A stretch of DNA of 64,000 nucleotides from Chimaeribacter coloradensis (GCF_002858715.1 NZ_PJZH01000003.1:124001-188000), one strand, 5' to 3'. Counted from the first letter of the stretch, positions 50,900-61,706 are shown. Numbers and translations are program-made. The notes: generated from the letters alone by a model not told the origin.

Positions 50900-51901
50900 A
50901 TGAAATCCTCCGCTGTGACCCTCGATGATGTCGCCCGTCAGGCGGGTGTCTCTTACCAGACCGTCTCCCGCGTGATCAATCAGGCACCCCATGTGTCGGC
51001 CAAAACCCGCCAGCGGGTGGAGGCGGCGATGGCGGCGCTGAACTATGTGCCGAACCGGGTGGCGCAACAGCTGGCGGGGAAACGCACGCAGGTGCTGGGG
51101 CTGGCTACCAGTTCGCTGGCGCTCCATGCGCCGTCACAGATTGCCGCGGCGATTGAGCAGCGCGCCGGAGAGGGGGGCTACAGCCTGGTGATGGCGATGG
51201 TGCGCGGCAGCGGGCCGGACGCCTGCCGCCAGGCGTTGCAGGAGCTGCGCGCCCAGCGGGTGGACGGCGCGCTGATTAACGCGCCGCTCGGCCGTGATGA
51301 CGCGGCGGCGCTGGCCGGGGCCGCCGGGGCGTGGCCGCTGCTGTTCCTCGACACCGACCCGGCGGGCACCGTGCCGTGCGTGCTGTTCGACCCGGCCGAG
51401 GGGGCGCGTTGCGGGGCGCACCACCTGCTGCAACAGGGGCACCGGCAGATCGCGCTGCTGGCAGGGGAGGCGCACTCCATCTCCGCGCAGCTCCGCTTAC
51501 AGGGCTGGCAGCGCGCGCTGGCAGAGGCGGGGCTTGAACCGGTGGCGGTGCAGTATGGGGACTGGAGCGCGGCAGAGGGTTACCGGCAGACGCAACAGCT
51601 GCTGGCGAGCGGGACGGCATTCACTGCGGTGCTGGTGGCGAACGACCAGATGGCGCTGGGCGTGCTGCGCGCCTTGCATGAGGCGGGACGGCCGATCCCG
51701 CAGCAGGTGTCGGTGGTGGGGTATGACGATACGGCGGACAGCGCCTTCTTCTACCCGCCGCTGACCACCGTGCGGCAGGATTTCAGATTGCTGGGGGCGC
51801 AGGCGGTGGACACGCTGCTGGCGGGCATGGAGGGCGATATGCGCAGCCTGACCCTGCCGGTGGCGCTGGTGGAGCGCGGCACCACCGGCAGGTGCCGCTG
51901 A
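50900..51901 (+). CDS. LacI family transcriptional regulator
   Basis: The 333-residue protein has the helix-turn-helix TLDDVARQAGVSYQTVSRVI, nearly identical to E. coli LacI in the recognition helix (YQTVSRV), the hinge helix VPNRVAQQLAGKRTQVLGL, and the effector domain ending near LPVALVERGTTGR. It lacks a LacI-type tetramerisation tail. It follows the GPH/GH31 genes on the same strand and probably controls them through the operator near 47250. Confidence 0.9.
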   Translation: MKSSAVTLDDVARQAGVSYQTVSRVINQAPHVSAKTRQRVEAAMAALNYVPNRVAQQLAGKRTQVLGLATSSLALHAPSQIAAAIEQRAGEGGYSLVMAMVRGSGPDACRQALQELRAQRVDGALINAPLGRDDAAALAGAAGAWPLLFLDTDPAGTVPCVLFDPAEGARCGAHHLLQQGHRQIALLAGEAHSISAQLRLQGWQRALAEAGLEPVAVQYGDWSAAEGYRQTQQLLASGTAFTAVLVANDQMALGVLRALHEAGRPIPQQVSVVGYDDTADSAFFYPPLTTVRQDFRLLGAQAVDTLLAGMEGDMRSLTLPVALVERGTTGRCR

Positions 51902-51907
51902 GCAGGG

Positions 51908-53005
51908 TCAGGCGAGGGACGTGACCGGCTGCTCCTGTACCCCCGGGATTTCGTGGGCAAATTCAATCGCGTTACGGCCATTGTGTTTGGCCCGGTAGAG
52001 CGCATTGTCCGCGTGGGTCACCGCCGCCACCCAGTCACGATCGTCCAGCGAGGCAATGCCGATGCTGAGCGTGACATGGGTTGAGACATCTTCATTAAAG
52101 ACGTGCGGAATCTCCAGCCCCAGCACCTCCTGCTGGATGCGTTGCGCGATCTTCTGTGCGTAAGCGCGCTCCACGTGGGTCAGCAGCACCATAAACTCCT
52201 CCCCGCCATAGCGCACCACGATGTCCCGCGAGCGCACGTTGTCCCGGATCGCCGCAGCCACCCGTACCAGCGCCTGGTCGCCCATGGTGTGGCCGTAGTT
52301 GTCGTTGTAGGCCTTGAAGTGGTCGATGTCCATCAGCAGCACAAAGTGGCTCTGCGGCCGCACCGGCGCGGTTATCGAGGCCCAGCGGTTCTCCAGCCCA
52401 CGGCGGTTATAGAGGTTGGTCAGCGGGTCAAGCATGCTGAGATCGCTGAATTTTTCCCGCTCAATATAGAGGTTATCCACCAGGCGGCGGGTAAAGGCAT
52501 CACTGCGCTTCTGCATCAGATGGTGCAGGGAGAAACCCACCATCGGCAGCGCAATGGTGAATAAGATGCGAATAATATTATGGAATTGATCCAGATATAT
52601 CACCATGATCGCCGCCGGTAACACATGCAGGCAAAAGGCCGTAAAGTTACCGGAGAGGGCAATAGCACTAATAAAAAATACGCTAAATAAACTCAGCAGC
52701 AGAAAGTTTTTATCATCCGGCATAATCTGGTGATATTTGAGCGTGATATGCCACGCCCATAATATGCCCATCGCGATTGAATAGATATTCAGGACTCTGT
52801 CGAGCCGGTAAGCGCGCAGCAGGGTAAACAGCAGGCCGGTCACGCCCAGCACGGCAACCAGCACCGCCGGCAGGGTAATCAGCGTCAGATTATCCACCGT
52901 GGTGAGCATAGTAAAAATGGACGATGCAGTATTAAGGAATAAAAAGAGTAATAGGGAAAGACGATGCCTACTTTTGACAAGCTCGTCATAGGAATGCAAA
53001 TTCAT
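51908..53005 (-). CDS. Membrane diguanylate cyclase (GGDEF)
   Basis: The 365-residue protein has about six membrane segments in the first 175 residues and a C-terminal GGDEF domain. The active motif is RYGGEEFMVLL, the metal Asp lies in LLMDIDHFKAYND, and DPLTNLYNRRGLE marks the domain start. GGEEF is an active variant, so c-di-GMP synthesis is expected. An RxxD product-inhibition site five residues before GGEEF is present (RSRD). The membrane part matches no sensor I recognise. Confidence 0.92.
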   Translation of the reverse strand: MNLHSYDELVKSRHRLSLLLFLFLNTASSIFTMLTTVDNLTLITLPAVLVAVLGVTGLLFTLLRAYRLDRVLNIYSIAMGILWAWHITLKYHQIMPDDKNFLLLSLFSVFFISAIALSGNFTAFCLHVLPAAIMVIYLDQFHNIIRILFTIALPMVGFSLHHLMQKRSDAFTRRLVDNLYIEREKFSDLSMLDPLTNLYNRRGLENRWASITAPVRPQSHFVLLMDIDHFKAYNDNYGHTMGDQALVRVAAAIRDNVRSRDIVVRYGGEEFMVLLTHVERAYAQKIAQRIQQEVLGLEIPHVFNEDVSTHVTLSIGIASLDDRDWVAAVTHADNALYRAKHNGRNAIEFAHEIPGVQEQPVTSLA

Positions 53006-53271
53006 ATCATTTCACTCTGGTTAAACGCTATCAGTCTGAAAATAGTAATAAATTAAAGAAACGTTATTTCTGCGAATGCCTACGGCCGGAAAACGATTAA
53101 CCGTCGTGACTATTTGCTTAGTAATTATTTAGTTGTGGCTAAGAGGGCAAATTACCATTTTTGTATTGCAGTGTCATCTTTGTACAAGATTTCTCAGAAA
53201 AGGGTGAAAAACCGGCATTGATGCTATATGATATTAATTCTCATTATCACTTCATTGTTAAGGGAATTAAG

Positions 53272-53559
53272 ATGGTGGCAGCGATGATAACGGTGTGCGG
53301 AATGTGGAGCCTGGTGTGGTGCCTGGGGCGGAAACTGTCAGGGGCATGGGGCGTGCTGGTGCCTTGCGCACTGTTGCCGGTGCTGGCGATGATGGAGATA
53401 AGCCTGGATACGCTGCGGCTGCTGGTGATGGGGGCGATGCTGGTAACGCTGGGGATGCTGTTCAACCGGCACTTGCGGCACTACATTCTGGTGCCGTCCT
53501 GCATGGCGCTGGCGGGCGGGCTGGCGGCGATGTCACTGAATTTTAACCTGCTGAGCTAG
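53272..53559 (+). CDS. yjjZ: DUF1435 small membrane protein YjjZ
   Basis: The ATG at 53272, with AAGGGA 8 nt upstream, gives a 95-residue protein with several hydrophobic segments. LGRKLSGAWGVLVPCALLPV and FNRHLRHYILVPSCMALAGG match the DUF1435 family. In E. coli yjjZ also lies next to the leuVPQ tRNA genes. Function unknown. The upstream open frame (from 53161) is not supported. Confidence 0.82.
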   Translation: MVAAMITVCGMWSLVWCLGRKLSGAWGVLVPCALLPVLAMMEISLDTLRLLVMGAMLVTLGMLFNRHLRHYILVPSCMALAGGLAAMSLNFNLLS

Positions 53560-53696
53560 GCGGGGAAGTAACTATGAAAACAGGGGGATAACATGGAAAC
53601 GGAGAAACAGATGCTTGTTTACTGCTTTTATGGGGGAATCTTATGGGGATAAAACAAGAAGGTAACGCTGGGGGAAGAGACAAGCGAGAAATCATG

Positions 53697-53783
53697 TGGT
53701 GCGAAGAGAGGGACTTGAACCCTCACGTCCGTAAGAACACTAACACCTGAAGCTAGCGCGTCTACCAATTCCGCCACCTTCGC
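53697..53783 (-). tRNA. leuQ: tRNA-Leu (anticodon CAG)
   Basis: An 87-nt minus-strand tRNA with encoded CCA, acceptor GCGAAGG, long variable arm and anticodon loop TTCAGGT giving CAG. It is the last of three in transcription order; the symbol follows the E. coli leuVPQ order and is by position only. Confidence 0.96.
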
Positions 53784-53827
53784 ACAGATGATTCTGCTTT
53801 TTACTCGTTGTAATCTATATCACCGCA

Positions 53828-53914
53828 TGGTGCGAAGAGAGGGACTTGAACCCTCACGTCCGTAAGAACACTAACACCTGAAGCTAGCGCGTCTACCAAT
53901 TCCGCCACCTTCGC
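53828..53914 (-). tRNA. leuP: tRNA-Leu (anticodon CAG)
   Basis: The second copy is 87 nt and identical to the copy at 53697-53783 as far as I can see. The spacers between the three copies are short (44 and 33 bp), so they form one transcript processed into three tRNAs. Confidence 0.96.
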
Positions 53915-53947
53915 ATTATGCCCTGCGATATAAATCATGTGGTTATT

Positions 53948-54034
53948 TGGTGCGAAGAGAGGGACTTGAACCCTCACGTCCGTAAGGACACTAACACCTG
54001 AAGCTAGCGCGTCTACCAATTCCGCCACCTTCGC
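53948..54034 (-). tRNA. leuV: tRNA-Leu (anticodon CAG)
   Basis: The third, promoter-proximal copy differs from the others by one base in the variable arm (CCGTAAGGAC instead of CCGTAAGAAC on the plus strand). CUG is the dominant leucine codon here, explaining several copies. Confidence 0.96.
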
Positions 54035-54176
54035 ATTCCAAGTGCACTACCGGAGTAATGCCACCACGGAGGCGAATTCTAGAGATTTTCGCCGGGGCGT
54101 CAATAGTTATTTCCGTCATATGACACGACTGCTGCAAAAACCATCAGAAAAAGTGCAGATTGCGCGTTTTAGCAGC

Positions 54177-55079
54177 TTACCTCGCCTCCATCTGCTGCAA
54201 AAGCGCCGCCAGCCAGTCCAGCATCACCCGCACGCGGGGCGCAATAAACCGGCCGGGCGGGTGCATCAGCCAGACCGGCATTGGCGGCGGCGCGGTTTCC
54301 GCCATCACTTCCACCAGCTCCCCGGCGGCCAGTTCGCGCTGTAAGGCGTGGCGCGCCGCCTGGATCAGGCCAAACCCGCTGCGCCCGGCGGCGATATAGG
54401 CGTCTGCCCCGCTGACGTTCAACGCGCAGGGCAGCCGCACCACCGTGGTTTCATCATTCTGGCGGAACTCCAGTGCCTCCGCCTGCTGGCCGGGCCGGAA
54501 GAGGTAACCCACCATGCGGTGGCCCGCCAGCGCCTGCGGCGACAACGGCCGCCCATATTCCGCCAGATACCCTGGCGAGGCGCAGGTGACCTGCGGCAGC
54601 GCCGCGCGGGCATGGGTCACCAATTGTTCTTCCGCTGACGGCCAGGCGCGCAGCACGCAATCGACGCCGTGGTGCAGCAGGTCAATGGCGCTGTCATTGG
54701 CGGTGATCGTCACCTCAATCTGCGGGTAGCGCGCGGTAAATGCCGGCAGCGCCGGGATGACGACCTCGCGTGCCAGCGAGTGCGGCATATCCACCCGCAC
54801 CTTGCCCTGCGGCTGGCGGCGCTGGTGGGCGAACAGGGCATCGGTTTCGGCCAGCGCATCCAGCAGTTGCAGGCAGCGGTGGTAGTAGATCTCCCCTTCA
54901 TCGGTGATGTGCAGCCGCCGCGTGGTACGTACCAGCAGGCGCACGCCCAGCCGCAGCTCCAGCCGTTTCAGGGTGGTGCTCACCGTGGCGCGCGGCAGGT
55001 TCAGGTCTTCCGCCGCCCGGCTGAAGCTCTGTAATTCCACAATGCGGGTGAAGATCCGCATGGCCTGGATCTGATCCAC
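54177..55079 (-). CDS. LysR family transcriptional regulator
   Basis: The 300-residue regulator has the N-terminal helix-turn-helix (SFSRAAEDLNLPRATVSTTL, then KRLELRLGVRLLVRTTRRLH) and a LysR effector domain. I chose the GTG at 55079 (MDQIQAMRIFTRIV), which gives the usual LysR opening and has GGAGG at the right distance; other in-frame starts are unsupported. It is divergent from an aldo/keto reductase gene, 112 bp apart, and is its probable regulator. The pair is an insertion in the conserved tRNA-Leu to rsmC order. Confidence 0.92.
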   Translation of the reverse strand: MDQIQAMRIFTRIVELQSFSRAAEDLNLPRATVSTTLKRLELRLGVRLLVRTTRRLHITDEGEIYYHRCLQLLDALAETDALFAHQRRQPQGKVRVDMPHSLAREVVIPALPAFTARYPQIEVTITANDSAIDLLHHGVDCVLRAWPSAEEQLVTHARAALPQVTCASPGYLAEYGRPLSPQALAGHRMVGYLFRPGQQAEALEFRQNDETTVVRLPCALNVSGADAYIAAGRSGFGLIQAARHALQRELAAGELVEVMAETAPPPMPVWLMHPPGRFIAPRVRVMLDWLAALLQQMEAR

Positions 55080-55191
55080 AACGCCTCCGATTGTTGGTGA
55101 TTTCTGAACAGTGCTGAGCAGAGAGCATGATTTATCTTCCCCAGAGAAACAACCAGACTCTTTCCACTGACACATCACTGAGGAAAATACG

Positions 55192-56173
<982 letters not shown>

Positions 56174-56184
<11 letters not shown>

Positions 56185-57223
56185 CTTTTTTCTTAGAGGC
56201 GCGCGGCGGACGGCCCAGCTCAGCCTGGTACACCTTGAAGCGGCCGGTTTGCGCCAGCACTTCATGGCTGCCGAAGGTGGCGTCCAGGATGTCGGCATAC
56301 GGCAGGAAGGCGTTCGCCACGATGCGCAGCTTGCCGCCGATGTGCAGGTGGCTGGCCGCGCCGCGGATCAGCATTTCAGCCGCGTGCAGGCTGGTCTGCA
56401 ACCCTTCGTGGAACGGCGGGTTGGAGACGATCATGTCAAAGCGCCCGCGGATGTCGGAGTAGACGTTACTGGCGATCACGTTGCCTTCCAGGCCGTTGGC
56501 GGCCAGCGTGGCGCGGCTCGCTTCCAGCGCGGCGGCGTTGACGTCACTCAGCGTCAGCTTCACTTTCGCAAAGTGGGTGCCCAATACCGCGCCGACCACA
56601 CCGGCCCCGCAGCCGATGTCCAGCACCGTGCCTTTGATGTCTTCGCTGAAGGTGCCCAGCAGCAGCATACTGCCCGGGTCGAGCGCATCACGGCTGAAGA
56701 CGCCCGGCAAAGTTTTCACCGTGACGTCCGCCACCACATAGGATTGCCACCAGTCGTCGGCATCAAATTCCGGCTGCTGTTCCAGGCGGCCGTGGTAGAG
56801 GCCGCAGCGGCGCGCGCTGTCGATCTTCTGCAAGGTACAAAGTTCTTCCAGCATCGGTTCTGCGCTGCGTACCCCGGCGCGGTTTTCGCCGACCACAAAC
56901 ACTTCCACGCCCACCGGCAGCAGGGACAGCAGGTTAAACAGCTGGAACTGCGCCTCCTGCTTGCTCTTCGGCCAGTAGTAGATCAGCGTATCGCAGCCGC
57001 TGACGAACTCAGCATCCGCCAGCAGACCGTACTGAACCTTTTCCCCCAGCGCCTGGCTCAGCATCTGTCCGTGATGATATTGGTTGGTATGGACACGCAC
57101 CTCCGCGGCTTCAAGCTGGGCGGGCAGGCTGTCTTGTAAGTCGCCGGCAAACAGCACGCGGCGCTCGGTAAATTCATCAGTGTGGCGCAGTATGACTTCA
57201 CTGGCGGGGGTTAATGCAGACAT
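56174..57223 (-). CDS. rsmC: 16S rRNA m2G1207 methyltransferase
   Basis: The 349-residue enzyme is full length, with a degenerate N-terminal methylase-like domain and a catalytic C-terminal half: [15 protein letters not shown] for S-adenosylmethionine and [13 protein letters not shown], the NPPF motif of guanine-N2 methylases. It modifies G1207 of 16S rRNA in the 30S subunit. The C-terminal tail is basic ([10 protein letters not shown]). It is divergent from holD, as in E. coli. Confidence 0.96.
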
Positions 57224-57334
57224 CAGGGTAAGGCTCCTTAAGAAGATGACCGGGGATTATAGAGGTTTGTTGGCGCATGTTCGATGGGTTTGCTAGCATA
57301 GCGCGGCACATTTGGGTGCTTGGCAGGGTTTGGC

Positions 57335-57772
57335 ATGGCAACGCGACGCGACATACTGTTACAACAACTGGGTATCACGCAGTGGACGCTGCGCCGCCCG
57401 GCGGTCTTGCAGGGTGAAATCGCCGTCCACCTGCCGGACGACACGCGGCTGCTGATTGTGGCCGATGACCTGCCGCCGCAGGATCACCCGCTGTTGCAGG
57501 ACGTCCTGCACGCGCTGGCGTTACAACCGCACCAGGTCTACAGCCTGACGCCGGATAACGTGGCGATGCTGCCGGAAGGCACCCGCTGCACCAGCTGGTG
57601 TCTCGGCCTCCGGACACCGCCCGCCCTTGAAGGCGTGCAACTTTCCAGCCCGGCGCTGCCGGTGCTTTCCCAGGACGCGGGCGCGAAGCGCGCGCTATGG
57701 CAGCAGATTTGTGACCATGAACAGCATCTCCACCCTGACGCCGGACGACCATCCGCGCGCTATGCAGATTGA
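57335..57772 (+). CDS. holD: DNA polymerase III psi subunit
   Basis: The 145-residue protein starts MATRRDILLQQLGITQWTLR and contains ALQPHQVYSLTPDNVAMLPE and RALWQQICDHE, matching E. coli HolD. Psi bridges chi (HolC) and the clamp loader. The ATG at 57335 fits E. coli; an earlier start five codons upstream is possible. The 3' end overlaps rimI by 56 bp in another frame, a conserved holD-rimI arrangement. Confidence 0.94.
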   Translation: MATRRDILLQQLGITQWTLRRPAVLQGEIAVHLPDDTRLLIVADDLPPQDHPLLQDVLHALALQPHQVYSLTPDNVAMLPEGTRCTSWCLGLRTPPALEGVQLSSPALPVLSQDAGAKRALWQQICDHEQHLHPDAGRPSARYAD

Positions 57773-58157
57773 ACGCGCCAGCCACGCTTTTCCGTGGAGT
57801 GACGCCACCTTCGCCTCCAATCAGGGCGAGCGCTACCTTAACCTGAAAATCGAAAGTGGCGGCCAGATGGCCGGGTTCGCCATCACCCAGGTGGTGCTGG
57901 ACGAGGCGACGCTGTTTAACATCGCCATCGACCCGGCCTTCCAGCGCCGCGGCCTCGCCCGTGAACTGCTGGCAGCACTGATCGCCCGGCTTGAGGCGCG
58001 CGGCATCCATACCCTCTGGCTGGAAGTACGCGCCTCCAACCAGGGTGCACGCGCCCTGTATGAGCAGCTCGGCTTTAACGAGGTCTCCCTGCGCCGCAAC
58101 TACTACCCTACCGCCACCGGCCGCGAAGACGCGGTGATTATGGCGCTGCCGGTGTAA
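57717..58157 (+). CDS. rimI: Ribosomal protein bS18 alanine N-acetyltransferase
   Basis: The 146-residue GNAT protein matches E. coli RimI: RASHAFPWSDATFASNQGER, LFNIAIDPAFQRRGLAREL (acetyl-CoA loop RRGLAR) and NEVSLRRNYYPTATGREDAV. It acetylates the N-terminal alanine of bS18. The start overlaps holD. In E. coli yjjG follows; here the next gene is prfC with no yjjG between. Confidence 0.95.
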   Translation: MNSISTLTPDDHPRAMQIERASHAFPWSDATFASNQGERYLNLKIESGGQMAGFAITQVVLDEATLFNIAIDPAFQRRGLARELLAALIARLEARGIHTLWLEVRASNQGARALYEQLGFNEVSLRRNYYPTATGREDAVIMALPV

Positions 58158-58332
58158 TTGCACCGGATGACTGACGGAGCCGGAACAGAGCGCACAATAT
58201 TCCATCATTGATTGTCTCTGCCGGGTAAATCATAGAAAATAGCGCCCCATAATTTATTCCTTCCGCTTTGCCTGCTGCCGTTCGCGGCGCGATGTTCCTG
58301 TCGCAGGGCGGTACAACTATAGAAACGTGAAA

Positions 58333-59922
58333 ATGTCTCCAAGTGAATACGCCCGCGAAGTGGCCAAACGCCGCACCTTCGCCATTATCTCTCACCCCGA
58401 TGCGGGTAAAACCACCATCACCGAGAAGGTGTTGCTGTTCGGACAGGCGATCCAGACCGCCGGGACGGTGAAAGGCCGCGGCTCCAACCAGCACGCGAAA
58501 TCGGACTGGATGGAGATGGAAAAGCAGCGTGGTATCTCCATTACCACCTCGGTGATGCAGTTCCCTTACCGTGACAGCCTGGTCAACCTGCTGGACACCC
58601 CCGGGCACGAAGACTTCTCGGAAGATACCTACCGTACCCTGACGGCGGTGGACTGCTGCCTGATGGTGATCGACGCCGCGAAAGGGGTTGAGGATCGTAC
58701 CCGTAAGCTGATGGAAGTTACCCGCCTGCGCGATACGCCGATCCTGACCTTTATGAACAAACTCGACCGTGACATCCGTGACCCGATGGAAGTGATGGAC
58801 GAAGTCGAGCGCGAGCTGAAGATCGCCTGTTCGCCGATCACCTGGCCGATCGGCTGCGGCAAGCTGTTCAAAGGGGTTTACCACCTCTATAAAGATGAGG
58901 TTTACCTCTACCAGACCGGTAAAGGCCACACCATCCAGGAAGTGCGCACGGTGAAAGGGCTGAATAACCCGGATCTGGACGCCGCCGTGGGTGAGGATCT
59001 GGCCGCGCAACTGCGTGATGAGCTGGAGCTGGTGCAGGGCGCGTCCCACGAGTTCGAGCGTGAAGCCTTCCTGAACGGTGAACTGACGCCGGTGTTCTTT
59101 GGTACCGCGCTGGGTAACTTCGGCGTAGACCATATGCTGGATGGCCTGGTGGAGTGGGCGCCGGCCCCGATGCCGCGTAACACCGATACCCGCGAAGTCA
59201 CCGCGGCGGAAGAGAAGTTCACCGGCTTTGTGTTCAAGATCCAGGCGAACATGGACCCGAAACACCGTGACCGCGTGGCCTTTATGCGCGTGGTCTCCGG
59301 CCGCTATGAGAAAGGCATGAAGCTGCGCCAGGTGCGCACCGGCAAAGATGTGGTGATCTCCGACGCGCTGACCTTTATGGCCGGTGACCGCTCCCACGTC
59401 GAAGAGGCCTACCCGGGCGACATCCTCGGCCTGCACAACCACGGCACCATCCAGATCGGCGACACCTTCACCCAGGGTGAAGATATGAAGTTCACCGGCA
59501 TCCCGAACTTTGCGCCGGAGCTGTTCCGCCGCATCCGCCTGCGTGACCCGCTGAAGCAGAAACAGTTGCTGAAAGGGCTGGTACAGCTCTCAGAAGAGGG
59601 CGCGGTACAGGTGTTCCGCCCGATTGCCAACAACGACCTGATCGTCGGCGCGGTAGGGGTGCTGCAGTTTGACGTGGTGGTCGCCCGCCTGAAGAGCGAG
59701 TACAACGTCGAAGCGATCTACGAGTCAGTGAACGTCTCCACCGCCCGCTGGGTAGAGTGCAGCGACGTGAAGAAGCTGGAAGAGTTCAAGCGTAAGAGCG
59801 AGCTGAACCTGGCGCTGGATGGCGGTGACAACCTCACCTACATCGCCCCGACCATGGTAAACCTCAACCTGACCCAGGAACGTTACCCGGAAATCAGCTT
59901 CCGCAAGACCCGCGAACACTAA
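58333..59922 (+). CDS. prfC: Peptide chain release factor 3
   Basis: The 529-residue translational GTPase has G1 [14 protein letters not shown]2 with [10 protein letters not shown]3 [13 protein letters not shown] and G4 FMNKLDRD. It recycles RF1/RF2 from ribosomes after termination. Length equals E. coli RF3 from the ATG at 58333; a GTG two codons earlier is an alternative. The ribosome site is weak. Confidence 0.97.
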   Translation: MSPSEYAREVAKRRTFAIISHPDAGKTTITEKVLLFGQAIQTAGTVKGRGSNQHAKSDWMEMEKQRGISITTSVMQFPYRDSLVNLLDTPGHEDFSEDTYRTLTAVDCCLMVIDAAKGVEDRTRKLMEVTRLRDTPILTFMNKLDRDIRDPMEVMDEVERELKIACSPITWPIGCGKLFKGVYHLYKDEVYLYQTGKGHTIQEVRTVKGLNNPDLDAAVGEDLAAQLRDELELVQGASHEFEREAFLNGELTPVFFGTALGNFGVDHMLDGLVEWAPAPMPRNTDTREVTAAEEKFTGFVFKIQANMDPKHRDRVAFMRVVSGRYEKGMKLRQVRTGKDVVISDALTFMAGDRSHVEEAYPGDILGLHNHGTIQIGDTFTQGEDMKFTGIPNFAPELFRRIRLRDPLKQKQLLKGLVQLSEEGAVQVFRPIANNDLIVGAVGVLQFDVVVARLKSEYNVEAIYESVNVSTARWVECSDVKKLEEFKRKSELNLALDGGDNLTYIAPTMVNLNLTQERYPEISFRKTREH

Positions 59923-59944
59923 TCACTTCCCCAGGTGACTGTTT

Positions 59945-59973
59945 AAAAAAACGGCAGAGATGCCGTTTTTTTA
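59945..59973 (+). terminator. prfC terminator
   Basis: The stem AAAAACGGCA/TGCCGTTTTT with a GAGA loop is followed by TTTA, 22 bp past the prfC stop. Confidence 0.92.
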
Positions 59974-60143
59974 TGCCTGTTCCCCCGCACACATCTCCCC
60001 AAAATACGCCGGGTTTTTGACGGTTTTTTACGCGCGCCCTCGTTTTTTTCGCCATTTTTTGGCCATTTTCACCCCGGAAAGCTCAGACTAGTCTGCATTT
60101 CCCCGCTTTTCTTCAATTTTTCAACCACACACGCCGTTTTGGA

Positions 60144-60462
60144 CTATATTTAATTTGTGCCCGGCGAAAAGCGCCATAAAGCACTGAAGTTAACAAGGAT
60201 GGCAGCAAGTTATAAGGCAGTTATGCTAAAAAGCAGTTTTTAATCCTTATAAACAGGCTATGCCCAGGAAGCCCGGTACGGAAACCGGACAGGTCACGGA
60301 GAGGATGAAGCGCGCAGGCGCGGACCCATAAGACCACCGAATGTTTAGCTTTTGAGACGCACACGCTGCAAGTTTCCGACGTGCATAAAACGTGAAATTG
60401 TCCCGGGATGAGCTGTTAAGCCCATCCGGCAGTGGGGAATCACAACATAAAGGAATGAATCG
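60144..60462 (+). promoter_or_regulatory. osmY promoter and long 5' leader
   Basis: CTATATT at 60144-60150 resembles a sigma-S -10 element. From there to the osmY start is about 300 nt without a gene. E. coli osmY also has a long leader (about 240 nt). The leader has GC-rich local hairpins, for example CCGGT/ACCGG at 60275-60290. The upstream stretch 59974-60143 holds T-rich sequence and nothing I can name. Confidence 0.5.
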
Positions 60463-61074
60463 ATGAAAAAGTCTAAATTTGCCTATTCAATGATGGCCGT
60501 GGTGTTGAGCTCTGCGCTGGTAGGCGGTAATGCCCTGGCTGAAACCATGACAAGCAAGACTGAGAACGCCGCGGACACCGCCGGCGCGAAAATCGATAGT
60601 TCGGTCAACAAAGTCAGCAACTACATGGGCGACAGCGCCGTCACCGCCAAGGTGAAAAGCGCGCTGGTGGATGACGATGCGATCAAAAGCACCGACATCT
60701 CCGTGGACACCACCAACGGTGTAGTGACGCTGAGCGGTTTTGTGGCCAGCCAGGCAGAAGCGGATAAAGCCGTTGCCGCCGCCAAAAAAGTGGAAGGTGT
60801 GAAGTCTGTCAGCGACAAGCTGCATGTGCGTGACGCGAAAGAGCAGTCCGCCAAGGCCTACGCAGGTGACACCGCCACCACCGGTGAAGTCAAAGCCAAA
60901 CTGCTGGCTGACGACATCGTGCCGTCCCGTAACGTGAAAGTGATCACCACCGAAGGTGTGGTTCAGCTGACCGGTACCGTTGAGAACAAGGCCCAGTCTG
61001 ATCGCGCGGAAAGCGTTGCCAAGGCCGTTGACGGCGTGAAGTCCGTGAAAAACGACCTGCAAATCAAACCATAA
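60463..61074 (+). CDS. osmY: Periplasmic stress protein OsmY
   Basis: The 203-residue protein has a signal peptide ([17 protein letters not shown], cut before ETMTS) and two BON domains, beginning at about residue 55 ([20 protein letters not shown]) and residue 135 ([20 protein letters not shown]). BON domains bind membrane lipid. OsmY is induced by high osmolarity and in stationary phase via sigma-S and has chaperone activity. A clear AAGGA site precedes the ATG. Confidence 0.96.
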   Translation: MKKSKFAYSMMAVVLSSALVGGNALAETMTSKTENAADTAGAKIDSSVNKVSNYMGDSAVTAKVKSALVDDDAIKSTDISVDTTNGVVTLSGFVASQAEADKAVAAAKKVEGVKSVSDKLHVRDAKEQSAKAYAGDTATTGEVKAKLLADDIVPSRNVKVITTEGVVQLTGTVENKAQSDRAESVAKAVDGVKSVKNDLQIKP

Positions 61075-61099
61075 GTTCTGCTGAATTGATGATGTAACG

Positions 61100-61121
61100 G
61101 CTGCCCTGGTTGCAGGGCAGC
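61100..61121 (+). terminator. osmY terminator hairpin
   Basis: Perfect 9-bp arms GCTGCCCTG/CAGGGCAGC with GTTG loop, 26 bp past the osmY stop. No T-run follows directly, so it may also be a processing end. Confidence 0.7.
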
Positions 61122-61293
61122 ATCCAGCGTGACCAAAACCAAAAAAACAGACGCCCAACAGCATGAAAAAGCGCGCGAAAGTCAGGCAGGATTCTGATTT
61201 AACGCTATCTTTTTTAATAAGGTTTCGTTTGGTAATGAAATCTCTGTGCTGTGCAAGGGCATTCCAAATTTTAATAAGGTAAGGAGAGATTTT

Positions 61294-61455
61294 ATGTTTC
61301 GATGGGGCATTATCTTTTTAGTCATCGCACTGATCGCCGCAGCACTGGGCTTTGGTGGACTGGCAGGTACTGCGGCATGGGCTGCGAAAATCGTCTTCGT
61401 CGTCGGTATTATCCTGTTCCTGGTCAGCCTGTTCACCGGTCGCCGGCGCTCATAG
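61294..61455 (+). CDS. ytjA: DUF1328 small membrane protein YtjA
   Basis: The 53-residue protein [20 protein letters not shown] continues with two membrane segments and ends GRRRS, almost identical to E. coli YtjA. The ATG at 61294 has an AAGGAGAG site. The family is small, stress-associated and of unknown function. It lies between osmY and yjjU, as in E. coli. Confidence 0.95.
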   Translation: MFRWGIIFLVIALIAAALGFGGLAGTAAWAAKIVFVVGIILFLVSLFTGRRRS

Positions 61456-61500
61456 CGATGCTGTAAACCGCCTTTGACCTCTCGCCGCGGAGGGTAAATC

Positions 61501-61695
61501 ATGAATAGCGACATCGTGGCTGGCAAATGGAAACAATGGAAAGGCCAGATGTGGTTATACTGGGCAGCGCTGACCGACAGCGACGGAGCCTGGGTTGCAG
61601 GAAGCAACGATTTATTCACCGGAGTTATACAGGAAGATTACGGCAGGGAAGAATACCGGGTATCCTCATCCTCACATGCGGATAACACCAGGTAA
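61501..61695 (+). CDS. Divergent CsbD-like stress protein
   Basis: This 64-residue frame has CsbD/YjbJ spacing: AGKWKQWKGQM, LTDSDGAWVAGSNDLFTGVI and QEDYGREE. Several usually charged positions are replaced by tryptophan, leucine or tyrosine (MWLYWAAL), and the C-terminal DW segment is missing, so it may be decaying or a specialised variant. A CGGAGGG site precedes the ATG. CsbD proteins are induced by general stress. It is absent from this spot in E. coli. Confidence 0.72.
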   Translation: MNSDIVAGKWKQWKGQMWLYWAALTDSDGAWVAGSNDLFTGVIQEDYGREEYRVSSSSHADNTR

Positions 61696-61706
61696 CGGGG
61701 TAAAGG

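Noticed and set aside
53593-53652. 19-codon frame METEKQMLVYCFYGGILWG with AGGGGG site after yjjZ
   Set aside because: Too short, no known relative and no further support; left as a curiosity.
58138-59442. 434-codon minus-strand frame opposite prfC
   Set aside because: Shadow frame; prfC is certain.
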